Part shown: positions 44,902 to 54,571 of the stretch, one piece after another | Layout of the letters: each line of letters begins with the position of its first letter | Position numbering within the stretch: position 1 is the first letter of the stretch | Source of the DNA: Pseudomonadota bacterium | Lineage (GTDB): Bacteria > Desulfobacterota > Desulfovibrionia > Desulfovibrionales > Desulfovibrionaceae | Direction of reading: 5' to 3' | Length of the DNA: 56,366 bases | NCBI GenBank assembly: GCA_023399375.1 | Contig: JAEWPX010000091.1 | Location: forward strand, 1-56,366 | The notes under the pieces: model-generated | The model's database searches: none | What the model was told of the DNA's origin: nothing | What the model saw: the letters and a program-made list of their open reading frames with translations, nothing else | Made by a program: the position numbers and the translations under genes

Positions 44902-46772
44902 TGGACGCCGCCCTTGCCCTGATGCTGCTTGTTCCCCTGGCCGGGGCCGTGTTCCAGGCCGTGTGGGGCCTGTCCGCCGGCCGGCGGGCGAGCGCCGTCG
45001 TCGCGGCCGCGGCCGTGACCGGGGCGCTTGCGGCCGCGCTCTACGCCTTCGCCAACTGCGGCGTCGCGCCGACCCGCGTCTCCTTTGGCGGCTGGTTTTC
45101 CTTCGCCGGCTTTTCCGCCTCCTTTTCGCTGCTCTACGACCGCGTGGCCGCGGTGATGACGGTCACGGTCACCTTCACGGCCCTGCTCATCCACCTCTAT
45201 TCCGCCGGCTACATGCGCGAGGACAAATCCTTTTCGCGCTATTTCTGCTACTTGAACCTGTTCGTCTTCTTCATGCTGCTCATCGCCCTGGCCGACGACC
45301 TGCTGCTGCTTTTCATGGGCTGGGAGGGCGTGGGGTTCTGTTCGTTCGCGCTCATCGGCTTCTGGCACGAGGAGCGCAAGAACGTGAACGCCGGGGTCAA
45401 GGCGTTTATTACCACGCGCATCGGCGACCTCGGCTACGTGGCCGCGTTGGCCATGGTCGTGGGGATTTTCGGCGAGGCGTCGCTGACGGGCCTGGCTGCC
45501 GGCGCGGAAAAGCTCTCGCCGGGCATGGCCGCGGCCATCGGCTTCTGTTTCCTGTTCGCGGCGCTCGGCAAATCCGCCCAGCTGCCGCTTTCCTCGTGGC
45601 TGCCCGACGCCATGGCCGGCCCGACCCCGGTTTCGGCGCTGATTCACGCCGCGACCATGGTCACGGCCGGCGTCTACCTGCTCATGCGCCTGGACCCGTT
45701 GCTCGCCTACGCGCCGCGCGTCGGCGCGACGGCGGCGCTGCTCGGCGGGGCCACGGCCCTCTACGGCGCGTGCTGCGCCCTGGGCCAGCGCGACGTCAAG
45801 CGCATCCTGGCCTATTCCACCATCAGCCAGGTTGGCTACATGTTCCTGGCCGCGGGCAGCGCCGACGTGACCGGCGCGCTTTTCCACCTGCAAACCCACG
45901 CGTTTTTCAAGTCGCTGCTTTTCATGTGCGCGGGCATCATGATCCAGGCCTGCGGCGAGGAACACGACATCTTCCGCATGGGCGCGCACCTGCGGCGGCG
46001 CTATCCGGGCCTGTTCGCGCTTTTTACCTGCGGCGCGGCGGCCCTGGCCGGCATTCCCTTCACCTCCGGCTATTTCAGCAAGGGCCGCACCTTGGCCGAC
46101 GCCCTGACCCATCCCGACCCGATCTTCCTGGTCGCCTTCGCCCTGGGCACGCTGGCCGCCCTGATCACGGCCATCTACGTCTTTCGCATGTACTTCGTGG
46201 CCTTTTTCGCCGAACCCGCCGACCCGGCCCCGCTGCATGCCGATCCGGCACTTCTCGAAATGCAGCTGCCGCTGTGGCCCCTGGCCGTGCTGGCGGTGTT
46301 CTACGGCTTCGTCAATCCTCCGGAATTCCTGCACTTGAAGGCCTGGCTTAGTCATTACCTTATCGTCACGACCGGACCACCACCGCCTGGGATGGAACAC
46401 GGGGAGTTGTTCGTGGAACTCCTCGACGCCCTGCTCGCGCTTACCGGCCTGACCATCGCCTGGGGTCTGTACCGGCCCGCGCGCCGTACCGAGCCGGCCC
46501 CGGCAGGCCTGCTCACGGCCGGGCTCGGGCTCGACACCCTGTATCTCAAGCGCCTGGCCGCGCCCTATGCGCGCCTGGCCGCCTTTGCCTGGCGCGGCAT
46601 CGACGAGGATGTCCTCGACGGCGCGACCGCGGCCCTGGCCTCGGGAATCGGCGGCTTGTCCGGGGCCGTGGCCCGTCTGGGCAACGGACGGATCGCCGCC
46701 TCGCTGCTCACCCTGTTCGCCGCCGCGGCCGCCCTGCTGCTTTGGGTCGCGACAGGCTGGAGCCCATCCTAA
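44898..46772 (+). CDS. nuoL: NADH-quinone oxidoreductase subunit L
   Basis: A 624-aa antiporter-like membrane subunit with about 16 helices and the lateral helix at the C-terminus. Typical strings FMGWEGVGFCSFALIGFW, KSAQLPLSSWLPDAMAGPTP (Lys and the SALIHAATMVTAG helix) and LAYSTISQVGYMF are present. The usual helix-12 GFFSKDEIL reads GYFSK395-G396-RTL, so the Asp after the Lys is lost. Start overlaps the nuoK stop. Confidence 0.96.
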   Translation: MMDAALALMLLVPLAGAVFQAVWGLSAGRRASAVVAAAAVTGALAAALYAFANCGVAPTRVSFGGWFSFAGFSASFSLLYDRVAAVMTVTVTFTALLIHLYSAGYMREDKSFSRYFCYLNLFVFFMLLIALADDLLLLFMGWEGVGFCSFALIGFWHEERKNVNAGVKAFITTRIGDLGYVAALAMVVGIFGEASLTGLAAGAEKLSPGMAAAIGFCFLFAALGKSAQLPLSSWLPDAMAGPTPVSALIHAATMVTAGVYLLMRLDPLLAYAPRVGATAALLGGATALYGACCALGQRDVKRILAYSTISQVGYMFLAAGSADVTGALFHLQTHAFFKSLLFMCAGIMIQACGEEHDIFRMGAHLRRRYPGLFALFTCGAAALAGIPFTSGYFSKGRTLADALTHPDPIFLVAFALGTLAALITAIYVFRMYFVAFFAEPADPAPLHADPALLEMQLPLWPLAVLAVFYGFVNPPEFLHLKAWLSHYLIVTTGPPPPGMEHGELFVELLDALLALTGLTIAWGLYRPARRTEPAPAGLLTAGLGLDTLYLKRLAAPYARLAAFAWRGIDEDVLDGATAALASGIGGLSGAVARLGNGRIAASLLTLFAAAAALLLWVATGWSPS

Positions 46773-46782
46773 CGGAGCGCGC

Positions 46783-48279
46783 ATGCGGCAACTGCCCTGG
46801 CTTACCCTGCTCATCTTCTGGCCCCTGGCCGCCGCCCTGGCCATGCCCATGCTGCGGCGCTCCCGGGAGGCCTGCCGCCGCTTCGCGTTGGTGGCCGCCC
46901 TGGCGGAACTGGCCCTTGCCACGCTGGTCGTCGTCCTTTTCGCCGCCGGCAAGTCCGATCTGCCCGTGGTCGAGGACATGGCCTGGATCCCCTCGCTCGG
47001 CATCCGTTACGCCCTTGCCTGCGACGGCCTGAGCCTCGTTTTCGTCGTGCTCACGGCCTTTATCGGCGTGTGCTGCATGCTCGCCTCACGCCATGACGAC
47101 GCCGCGCGCCCGGCGCTCTACCACGCGCTCATCCTCGCCTCGCTCGCCACGGTCCAGGGCGTGTTCCTGGCGTCGGACGTGTTCCTGTTCGCGCTCTTCT
47201 GGGAAGCCCAGCTCATCCCGGTCTTTTTCCTCATCGGCGTGTTCGGGCACGGCGAACGCATGCGCGTGGCCATCAAATTCTTCCTCTTTTCCGCCGTGGG
47301 CGGCCTGCTCATGTTCCTGGCCGTCATCGCACTCGGCGTCTTTTCCGCCGACCTGCCGGGCGGCCCGACCTTCGCGCTTTTCGACCTCACGCGCCTGCAA
47401 CTGCCCGTCGCGACCGGTCGCTGGCTCTTCGCCGCCTTCGTGCTCTCGTTCGCCATCAAGATTCCCCTCGTGCCCGTGCACATGTGGCTGCCCGACGCCC
47501 ACACCGAAGCACCCACGGCCGGCAGCCTCATCCTGGCCGGACTGCTGCTCAAAACCGGCGGCTACGCCCTGATCCGCTTCGCCCTGCCGCTCTTCCCGGA
47601 AGCGGCCGTAACCTTCGCCCCGCTGCTCACCGTGCTCGGCCTGACCGGCCTCTTCTACGCCTCGGCCGTGGCCCTGGCCCAGGAGGACGTCAAACGGCTG
47701 ATCGCCTATTCGAGCATCGGCCACATGGGGCTGGCCGTGGCCGCCGTGGTCTCGGGTTCGCGCCTGGCGCTCGGCGGCGCGGTCGTCATGATGCTCAGTC
47801 ACGCCCTGACCTCGGGCGGGCTCTTCGCCCAGGCCGGCATGATCGGCGAACGCCTGGGCAGCCGGCGCTTCGCGGTCCTCGGCGGCATCTGGAACAAGGC
47901 CCCGGGCTTCGGCGCGGCCTTCCTTTTCTGCATCCTGGCCGCCGCCGCCCTGCCCGGGCTCTCGGGCTTCGTCGGCGAATCCATGATGGTCTTCGGCCTG
48001 TTCAAGACGAGCGCCGTCAGCGGCGGCTTCGCCGTGGCCGGCATGGCCGCGACGCTCGTCTATCTGCTGCGTCTGGCCCGGGACACGCTTTTCGGCCCGG
48101 CCTTAAGCGCCCTGCCCTTCCCGGACCTGGACTCCCGGGAAACGGCCCTGCTCGTCGCCCTGGCCCTGGCCATCCTCTGGCTCGGCCTGTTCCCCGGCCC
48201 GGTGCTGCATTTGATCGCCCTGCCCCTGGACGCCGTGGCCGGCCATGTCTGGCCGGCGGCAACCGGAGCCGGATTGTAA
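46783..48279 (+). CDS. nuoM: NADH-quinone oxidoreductase subunit M
   Basis: A 498-aa antiporter-like membrane subunit. Conserved Glu in FALFWEAQLIPVFFLIG, Lys in FAIKIPLVPVHMWLPDAH and the EAPTAGSLILAGLLLKTGGY helix mark the family. RLIAYSSIGHMG and GFVGESMMVFGLF follow. ATG at 46783 has CGGAGCGC upstream, 10 bases after nuoL. Confidence 0.96.
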   Translation: MRQLPWLTLLIFWPLAAALAMPMLRRSREACRRFALVAALAELALATLVVVLFAAGKSDLPVVEDMAWIPSLGIRYALACDGLSLVFVVLTAFIGVCCMLASRHDDAARPALYHALILASLATVQGVFLASDVFLFALFWEAQLIPVFFLIGVFGHGERMRVAIKFFLFSAVGGLLMFLAVIALGVFSADLPGGPTFALFDLTRLQLPVATGRWLFAAFVLSFAIKIPLVPVHMWLPDAHTEAPTAGSLILAGLLLKTGGYALIRFALPLFPEAAVTFAPLLTVLGLTGLFYASAVALAQEDVKRLIAYSSIGHMGLAVAAVVSGSRLALGGAVVMMLSHALTSGGLFAQAGMIGERLGSRRFAVLGGIWNKAPGFGAAFLFCILAAAALPGLSGFVGESMMVFGLFKTSAVSGGFAVAGMAATLVYLLRLARDTLFGPALSALPFPDLDSRETALLVALALAILWLGLFPGPVLHLIALPLDAVAGHVWPAATGAGL

Positions 48280-48296
48280 CCCGACAAGGAAACGCC

Positions 48297-49682
48297 ATGG
48301 CAGCCGCCCTGCTCGATCTTGCGCCCCACCTCGCCCTGGCCGTCGGCGGCCTCGCCGCCCTCGGCGCGGCCTGGCTCCACCGCGACGCCGCGCGCAGGGC
48401 GCTCCCCGTCCTCGCCGCCTGCTTCGCGCTCGTCCCGGGAGTGTGGGCCCTCTGGCCCGCCGGCGACCCGAGCGGCATGACGCGCTTTTACGCCGCGCTT
48501 CTATCCGGCGTCACCCTGGCCACCGTCGCCCTGCTCGCCCGCTACGCCGAGCGCCGCGATTTCGCAGGCGACGCGCTCTACGGCCTGATCCTCTGGTCGG
48601 CGCTCGGCATGCTGCTGCTCGCCGAATCCACGGACTGGATCATGTTGCTGATCGGCCTGGAGCTGTCCTCGCTTTGCCTCTACGCCCTGGTCGCCGCGCG
48701 CCTGGGCGACGCCACGGGAGCCGAGGCGGCGCTCAAATATTTCCTGCCCGGCGCGGTGGCGCTTGCGGTCATGACCTTCGGCATAAGCCTCGTCTACGCC
48801 GGCAGCGGCAGCCTGGACATCAGCGATTCCCTGGCCGCAGGCGGCCCCCTCGTCGCCGCGGGCCTGGGGCTCGCGCTCGTCGGGCTGGCCTTCAAGCTCT
48901 CCCTGGCCCCGGTCCACCTCTGGACGCCCGACGTCTACCAGGGCGCGCCGGCCCCTATTGCCGCGTTTCTCTCCACGGGCTCCAAGGCCGCCGTGGCCGC
49001 CGCCCTGCTCCATGTCTGCGCAGACGCCCCGGCCGACGCCTGGGACGTGCTCGGGCCGGCGCTCGTCGCCATCTCCGCCCTGACCATGGCCGTCGGCAAC
49101 ATCGGCGCGCTGCTGCAAAAAAGCGTCAAGCGCATGCTGGCGTTTTCCTCCATCGGCCAGATGGGCTACATCGCCATGGCCGCGCTCGGCGTCAACGACG
49201 GCGGCGGCGAGGCCGCGCTGTTCTATCTCGCGGCCTACGCGCTGATGGACCTCGGCGCGTTCGGCGCGGTGGGCACGCTCTCGGACGAACGCGGCGACCG
49301 CGACGCCATCGCCTCCTACCGCGGCCTCGGCTACGTCCATCCCTGGCGCGCCGGGGCGCTTTGCGCCTGCCTGCTCTCCCTGGCCGGGCTTCCGCCCACG
49401 GCCGGTTTCATCGGCAAATTCCTGGTCTTCGGCGCGGCGCTACGCGCCGGTTACACGGGCCTTGCCGTCTTCGGCATCCTCATGGCCGTCGTCGGCGTCT
49501 TCTACGCCCTGCGCCTGGTCGCCGCGCTCTACATGCGCGACGGCGTCGAAGCCTACCCCGCCGTGCCCGCCCCGGCCGGGCCGGCGGCCTCCGCCGCGCT
49601 CTGGGCCGTGGCCGCCGGCGTGCTCGCCCTCGGGCTGTTCCCCGGCCCCTTGCTCGCCGCGATCGCGCGTGTGGTGGGATAG
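48297..49682 (+). CDS. nuoN: NADH-quinone oxidoreductase subunit N
   Basis: A 461-aa antiporter-like membrane subunit closing the operon. Conserved LLIGLELSSLCLYAL (Glu), FKLSLAPVHLWTPDVYQG (Lys), FLSTGSKAAVAAAL and RMLAFSSIGQMGYI are present. ATG at 48297 with AAGGAAACG upstream, 17 bases after nuoM. The hairpin repeat copy E follows in the sense direction. Confidence 0.96.
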   Translation: MAAALLDLAPHLALAVGGLAALGAAWLHRDAARRALPVLAACFALVPGVWALWPAGDPSGMTRFYAALLSGVTLATVALLARYAERRDFAGDALYGLILWSALGMLLLAESTDWIMLLIGLELSSLCLYALVAARLGDATGAEAALKYFLPGAVALAVMTFGISLVYAGSGSLDISDSLAAGGPLVAAGLGLALVGLAFKLSLAPVHLWTPDVYQGAPAPIAAFLSTGSKAAVAAALLHVCADAPADAWDVLGPALVAISALTMAVGNIGALLQKSVKRMLAFSSIGQMGYIAMAALGVNDGGGEAALFYLAAYALMDLGAFGAVGTLSDERGDRDAIASYRGLGYVHPWRAGALCACLLSLAGLPPTAGFIGKFLVFGAALRAGYTGLAVFGILMAVVGVFYALRLVAALYMRDGVEAYPAVPAPAGPAASAALWAVAAGVLALGLFPGPLLAAIARVVG

Positions 49683-49710
49683 GGAGAGGGAGAGAAAAGA
49701 AGGGGAAGAT

Positions 49711-49764
49711 GCCTCCGGCGGCCAGGAGGGGCACTGCCCCTCCTGGACCTCCCGAAAAGGGAGG
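49711..49764 (+). repeat. Paired-hairpin repeat, copy E (downstream of nuoN)
   Basis: Starts 29 bases after the nuoN stop and reads in its direction. Main stem CCAGGAGGGGC (49722-49732) with GCCCCTCCTGG (49736-49746), preceded by GCCTCCGGCGG (49711-49721). A second hairpin CCTCCC-GAAAA-GGGAGG is at 49748-49764. Likely acts at the 3' end of the nuo transcript; no U-tract follows. Confidence 0.75.
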
Positions 49765-49826
49765 ACAAGTGGGGCAGAGCGTATTCCGATCTCTCCGAAG
49801 GAAAAAGCGGTGCGAAGACGTTCGTT

Positions 49827-50801
49827 ATGATCGACGTGTTATTGGATTTTCTGGTGTGTCCGGCGTGTCTGCCTCTGGAGCATGCCTTGCACCTGACGGC
49901 GGAGAGGCGTGAAGGCAGGGATATCGTCGCGGGGATGCTGGCGTGCCCGGCCTGCGGCGCGGCGTACGCCATAGAAGACGGCGTCGCCGACCTCGTGCCG
50001 GTGGGCACGGCCGTGCCCGCGCCCCAGGCGAAGTACGAGCGGGAGCGCCTCGCCGCCTCCTACCTGTGGAGCCACTTTTCCGATCTGTGGGACGATCCCG
50101 AAGCGACCGGGGCCTACGCGGCCTGGATGGCGACGCTCGGGGACTGCGCCGGCGCGGGGCTCGACGCCGGTTGCGCCGTGGGCCGCTTCACCCTGGAACT
50201 GGCCGCGCGCACCGGCCTCGCCGTCGGCATCGACCTCTCGCGCAATTTCGTGGCGCTCGCCCGGCGCATCACGCGCGATGGTGGGCTCGCCTTCGACGCG
50301 CCCTGGCAGGGCCTTATCACCACCCGCTTCGACTTCGCCCTGCCGGAGAGACTGCGCCAAGGCACGGCGGAATTCGTGCGCGCCGACGCCCTGCGCCTGC
50401 CCTTTGCCCGGGAGCGTTTCGGCGTCGCGGCATCGCTCAACGTCGTGGACAAGCTGCCCGCGCCCCGCCGCCACGTGGAGGAGTGCCAACGGGTCTGCGC
50501 CGCGCCGGCGACGCTCCTCGTCGCCGACCCCTTTTCCTGGTCGCTGGAAATCGCCGCACCCGGGGACTGGATCGGCGGCACGCCGGAATCCGGTCCGAGC
50601 GCTCCCTGCCTCGCCGCGCTGCTGGAAAGCGTCCCCGGCTGGACGGCCCAGGAAAGCGTCGGCGTCGCCTGGAGCATCCGCGACCACGCGAACCGCTTCG
50701 AGCGCATCCGCAGCGAAACGGTCGTAGCGCGCCGTGCGCCTGCCTCGTGTCCCGTCCTCGAGGAGGACCGGCATTATGACGAGGGCAACAGCCTCGAATA
50801 G
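49827..50801 (+). CDS. SAM-dependent methyltransferase with N-terminal Trm112-like zinc ribbon
   Basis: A 324-aa protein. The N-terminus has paired CPAC motifs (Cys11/Cys14 and Cys40/Cys43) as in Trm112/YcaR-like zinc ribbons. A class I methyltransferase follows, with motif I GLDAGCAVGRFTLELA and the acidic motif II end GIDLSRNF, then RADALRLPF and VASLNVVDKL at the motif IV region. Substrate unknown. The ribosome site is weak. It is 144 bases after nuoN and convergent with the LOG-type gene. Confidence 0.82.
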   Translation: MIDVLLDFLVCPACLPLEHALHLTAERREGRDIVAGMLACPACGAAYAIEDGVADLVPVGTAVPAPQAKYERERLAASYLWSHFSDLWDDPEATGAYAAWMATLGDCAGAGLDAGCAVGRFTLELAARTGLAVGIDLSRNFVALARRITRDGGLAFDAPWQGLITTRFDFALPERLRQGTAEFVRADALRLPFARERFGVAASLNVVDKLPAPRRHVEECQRVCAAPATLLVADPFSWSLEIAAPGDWIGGTPESGPSAPCLAALLESVPGWTAQESVGVAWSIRDHANRFERIRSETVVARRAPASCPVLEEDRHYDEGNSLE

Positions 50802-50819
50802 TTATTTTTCAGGGTCGCG

Positions 50820-53090
50820 TCACGAGTCCGCCTCCAGCGCCTCGTCGATGTAAGGCGGGATGGGCATGCCTGCCGCGCGCAGGTTCTCGCGCGCCGTGCG
50901 CACCTTTTCCAACGGGATCTCCCGCTCGCGCCAGTAGGCTCCCGGATCGTCCAGAAACGCGGCCATGACCGCGTAGCCCTCTTCGTAGCTGGCGACCTCG
51001 TGGCAGCAGTTGACGATCCAGCGCGGCCCCAGCGCGCCGAGTTCGTGCCCGCCGCCGGCAAGGTCGCCCGAGAGCGTGCGGAACTGTTCGAGCGTCTGCC
51101 GCCAGAAAGGCGCGCCTCCGGGCCCGAGGCCCACGGGGTCGATGAAGATGTAGGGCGCGGGCAGGCACTGGCCGATTTTCATGAACGTCAGCGCCATGTT
51201 GATCTCGTAGCTCGTGCCGAAGCCGCCCAGGTTGAAGATCTTGAAAAGCGACCGCCGGTCCAGGATGTCCTGGCGCGTGTTGAGCGCGAGGTTGGTGAAC
51301 TGCGCCACGGCCTCGGGTGCGAAGTTGGTGTGCTGGCCGATCTCCTCGGCGTTGATGCCCACGCCCATGCGGTAGATGCCAAGAGCCGCGGCCGCGTCGT
51401 CCACGATGCGCATCACCCCCGGCCCCGAGCCGTGAGCCACGCCGAACCCTTCGCCCAGGCGCGGATGGTCGCGCAGCCGGCGCAGGAAATCGGCGATGGG
51501 CTCAGCCAGCACCGGCCCCAGCACGTCCACGGACGAACCGAACATGGCCATGGTGGTGTGCACGCGCGGCAGCCTTTCCTTGCCTGGCCGCGTCACCCAG
51601 AGCCCCCGGAAAAACTCGCGCACCTGCGCCTCGCCGTTGATTTCGAGCAGCAGGTAGAAGCGCATGCCCTCGTTTTCCAGGCGCACGAGCTCCTCGTAGA
51701 GCGTCTGGTCCATGCGAAAGTGCGGCAAGCGGCAGCTCTCGCCCACGGCGCAGCCCATGCCCCGGGCCACCACCACGCCGATGCCGTTGCGCTTGAGCAC
51801 CCGCAGCGTGTCCACGGGCGGCAGGGACTCGGCGACGAAGACCTTGGAGAGATTCTGTTCGCCGCCCACGTACCGGAGCGCGTCGAGCAGCGGGCGCACC
51901 CGCTTGGGAATCTCCTCGCCCTCCATGACGCCCTCGGGCACGTTGCCCCGGGCGTATTCGTACACGAGCCGCCACTGGAATTCCTGGAGCCATTCGCCCT
52001 CCTCCTGCTCCCAGGGGATGGCGATGGTCTTGCCCGGCATGAGCATGCGACCGTAGATGCCGCCCTGGCCCGGGGCGGCCGTGACCTCGTCGAAGAAGCT
52101 CCGGGCGACCTCGGGATTGAAGACGTCGGTCAGGTCGCCGAAATCCACGCCCGCCGCCAGCACCTCCCGGGCCTTGCCCGGCACGAGCACCCGGTCGGCC
52201 AGCCGGGTCAGGGCCGGGTCGGCGGGATAGAGCCGCAAGCGCACGGCGAGGTCGCGCGTGGGCACGGGCTCGTCCTCGCCGTTGTAGAGCTCCACCTGGC
52301 GCGGCGTGACGATGCCCGAGGTGCGGATGCCGTCGAGCAGGCGGGAAGCCAGGTGGAAAACCCCCGGCGCCGAGGTCTCGCGGTTGATGTACGCCACATA
52401 CGGCCCAAGCGCGATGCGCACCGCCCCGACCAGGAATTCCCGGGACCCCATGCGCGCCGGCAGCCCGGCCGGCGACGGGCATTGGAAAATGGTCAGCCCG
52501 TGCTTGCCCTTGACCACCATTTCCGAGAAATTGCGGCCCACGCCGAGCAGGCGCGAGGACAGGACGTAGCGCACGTTCTCCAGGGGAATCTCCACCACGC
52601 CGTCCGCGTCGATGCGGTGGCGCTCGGGCAGAAGGAGCCAGCCCCGGTCCATGGCCTCCCCGATCTCCTCCCGGGAAAGCGCCGGGCCGCGCGCGATGAA
52701 AAGCCGCCCGAAATCCACGCCGCCATCCGCGCACAGGCAGCGCAGATCGGCCAAGGATTCCGCCAGGGCGGCGTTGAGCGCCGAAAGCGCCACCGGCACC
52801 TCCACGGTGCGCGCGGCGTCCGAGACTTCCGGCGGTTCGCCCGTCAGCTCGATGTCGAGACCGATGCGCGAATGGCCGCTGCGGCCGCTTATGTCCATGA
52901 AATCGGTCAACGCCGCGCCGTCGCGGGCGGCGCGGTCGCGCAAGTCGCGCACGAGGCCGCGCAGGGCGTCGCTGGTGCGGGAAAAGCGGATCAGGCCATA
53001 GGCCTGGGGCGCGCCGAGGGCGTCGCTAAAATGGACGTCGCCCATGGACACGAGCTGGCCGTCGCCGGTGATGAGCGGGAATGCGATCAT
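50820..53090 (-). CDS. Large LOG-type Rossmann-fold protein with unassigned N-terminal region
   Basis: A 756-aa protein. The C-terminal 260 residues resemble the LOG (lysine decarboxylase-like, nucleotide monophosphate phosphoribohydrolase) fold: VHTTMAMFGSSVDV, GFGVAHGSGPGVMR and NLGGFGTSYEINMA, the last in place of the usual PGGxGTxxE. The first 490 residues (MIAFPLITGDGQLVSMGDVH onward) have no recognised domain. Whether the C-terminal site is active is unclear since the Arg/Glu context is altered. ATG at 53090 has AGGAGG upstream. Stands alone, divergent from the HDOD gene with a 214-base gap. Confidence 0.75.
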   Translation of the reverse strand: MIAFPLITGDGQLVSMGDVHFSDALGAPQAYGLIRFSRTSDALRGLVRDLRDRAARDGAALTDFMDISGRSGHSRIGLDIELTGEPPEVSDAARTVEVPVALSALNAALAESLADLRCLCADGGVDFGRLFIARGPALSREEIGEAMDRGWLLLPERHRIDADGVVEIPLENVRYVLSSRLLGVGRNFSEMVVKGKHGLTIFQCPSPAGLPARMGSREFLVGAVRIALGPYVAYINRETSAPGVFHLASRLLDGIRTSGIVTPRQVELYNGEDEPVPTRDLAVRLRLYPADPALTRLADRVLVPGKAREVLAAGVDFGDLTDVFNPEVARSFFDEVTAAPGQGGIYGRMLMPGKTIAIPWEQEEGEWLQEFQWRLVYEYARGNVPEGVMEGEEIPKRVRPLLDALRYVGGEQNLSKVFVAESLPPVDTLRVLKRNGIGVVVARGMGCAVGESCRLPHFRMDQTLYEELVRLENEGMRFYLLLEINGEAQVREFFRGLWVTRPGKERLPRVHTTMAMFGSSVDVLGPVLAEPIADFLRRLRDHPRLGEGFGVAHGSGPGVMRIVDDAAAALGIYRMGVGINAEEIGQHTNFAPEAVAQFTNLALNTRQDILDRRSLFKIFNLGGFGTSYEINMALTFMKIGQCLPAPYIFIDPVGLGPGGAPFWRQTLEQFRTLSGDLAGGGHELGALGPRWIVNCCHEVASYEEGYAVMAAFLDDPGAYWREREIPLEKVRTARENLRAAGMPIPPYIDEALEADS

Positions 53091-53304
53091 GCTGCCTCCT
53101 GCCGGAGGGCGGCGGGGGTCGCCGCGTGCTTCCGGGACATTTTTATAGGCCAAGGCGCGCCGCGGGAAAACCCCCTTTGCCGGCGCGCCCTTGCCCGGCG
53201 GTCGCGGCGGTGCTAGACGGAAAAGACATCCGACCGCTGCAGGGGCTGGCGCAGCCCCGTTTGTTCACACGCGCGGCAGCAACGCAGGCAAACGAGGAAC
53301 GTCC

Positions 53305-54513
53305 ATGCCGACCATTCCCCTTTCCCAGGCGCGCGCCGGCATGGTGCTGGCCGCCGATGCCGAAAGCCCGGACGGCAACTACCGGCTCGCAGCCGGCGCA
53401 ACGCTCAGCGAAGCGAACCTCCGCCTCCTCCGCGGCTGGCATGTCCAGGACCTCACCATCGCTTCGGCGGAGACCGCGCCGGCTGCGACGTCCCTGCCGG
53501 ACGCCGCAGCGGCCGTGCGCGCCCGCTTCGCCCACCTGCCGGAGGGGGAGCCCATCGTCGCCGCCCTGCGCGAACTGGCGCTGGCCCGCGCCACCGCCCT
53601 GCCGCCCCCTTGTCCGCCGCCGTCGGGCCATGCGTTCGCCCCCTCGCCACAACTCACGCCGGAACGCATCCTGGCCGACGACCCGGTACTGGTCTCGCTG
53701 CCCGAAGTCTTCATGCGCATCCGCGAGGTGTTAAGCGACCCGGATTCGACGGTGGAGGAAGCGGCGGCGGTCATCGGCAAGGACCCGAGCCTGACGGCCA
53801 AGCTCCTCAAGCTCGTCAACAGCGCCTTCTACGCCCGCACCATGCGCGTCTCGGGCGGGCTGCCGCCGGGCCCCGTGGACTCCCTGGCCCGGGCGGTCAT
53901 GCTGCTTGGGCTCAACCAGCTCTCCACCCTGGCCATGGGCGTGTCCGTGCTGCCGCTTTTCAAGGACATCCCGGCGCAGTGCATCGACATGCGGCAATTC
54001 TGGCGGCACAGCGTGGGCGTGGGCCTCGTGGCCAAGATCCTGGCCACGCACCAGGGCGACCCGAGCCCGGAACGCTTTTTCGTGGCCGGCCTGCTCCACG
54101 ACATCGGCCGGCTCGTGCTGTTCAAGCAGCAGCCCGCCGCGGCTGCGGCCACCCTGCACCGGGCCGCCGCCACGGGATGCCTGCTCGTCGATGCGGAACG
54201 GGAGCTGCTCGGCTTCGACCACGCCGCGCTCGGCGGGCTGCTCCTGCGCAAATGGCGGTTTCCCGAAAGCCTGGAACAGGCCGTCTGGCGGCACCACGAC
54301 CCGGCTTCCGGCGACGAACCCATGGAAGCGGCGCTGATCGGCGTGGCGGACATGATCGCCGGGGCGACGCTTTCCGGCAGCAGCGGCGAACGCCTCGTGC
54401 CGCGTTTTATGCCCGAAGCCTGGCGCATCGCCGCCATCGACGCCCGGGAACTGCCGGAACTCGTGACCATGGCCGAATCCCACCTCGACGTCGTGTGCTC
54501 CATGTTCGCCTGA
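53305..54513 (+). CDS. HDOD-domain signalling protein
   Basis: A 402-aa cytoplasmic protein. Residues 1-55 resemble the short N-terminal module of HD-GYP/HDOD proteins (ARAGMVLAADAESPDG, LLRGWHVQDLTI). The HDOD core begins near 140 (LPEVFMRIREVLSDPDSTVE, IGKDPSLTAKLLKLVNSAFY) with MLLGLNQLSTLAMG, HSVGVGLVAKIL and LLHDIGRLVLF (the His-Asp pair). HDOD proteins act in signal transduction, often with c-di-GMP networks. ATG at 53305 has CGAGGAACG upstream. Confidence 0.88.
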   Translation: MPTIPLSQARAGMVLAADAESPDGNYRLAAGATLSEANLRLLRGWHVQDLTIASAETAPAATSLPDAAAAVRARFAHLPEGEPIVAALRELALARATALPPPCPPPSGHAFAPSPQLTPERILADDPVLVSLPEVFMRIREVLSDPDSTVEEAAAVIGKDPSLTAKLLKLVNSAFYARTMRVSGGLPPGPVDSLARAVMLLGLNQLSTLAMGVSVLPLFKDIPAQCIDMRQFWRHSVGVGLVAKILATHQGDPSPERFFVAGLLHDIGRLVLFKQQPAAAAATLHRAAATGCLLVDAERELLGFDHAALGGLLLRKWRFPESLEQAVWRHHDPASGDEPMEAALIGVADMIAGATLSGSSGERLVPRFMPEAWRIAAIDARELPELVTMAESHLDVVCSMFA

Positions 54514-54571
54514 CGCCGGCCGCCGCAACCACGCAACGCGTCCCATCAGGCCGGGACGCCGGGGGAGCAAC

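Noticed and set aside
44877..47003. 708-codon minus-strand frame opposite nuoL/nuoM
   Set aside because: Shadow of two well-supported complex I genes.
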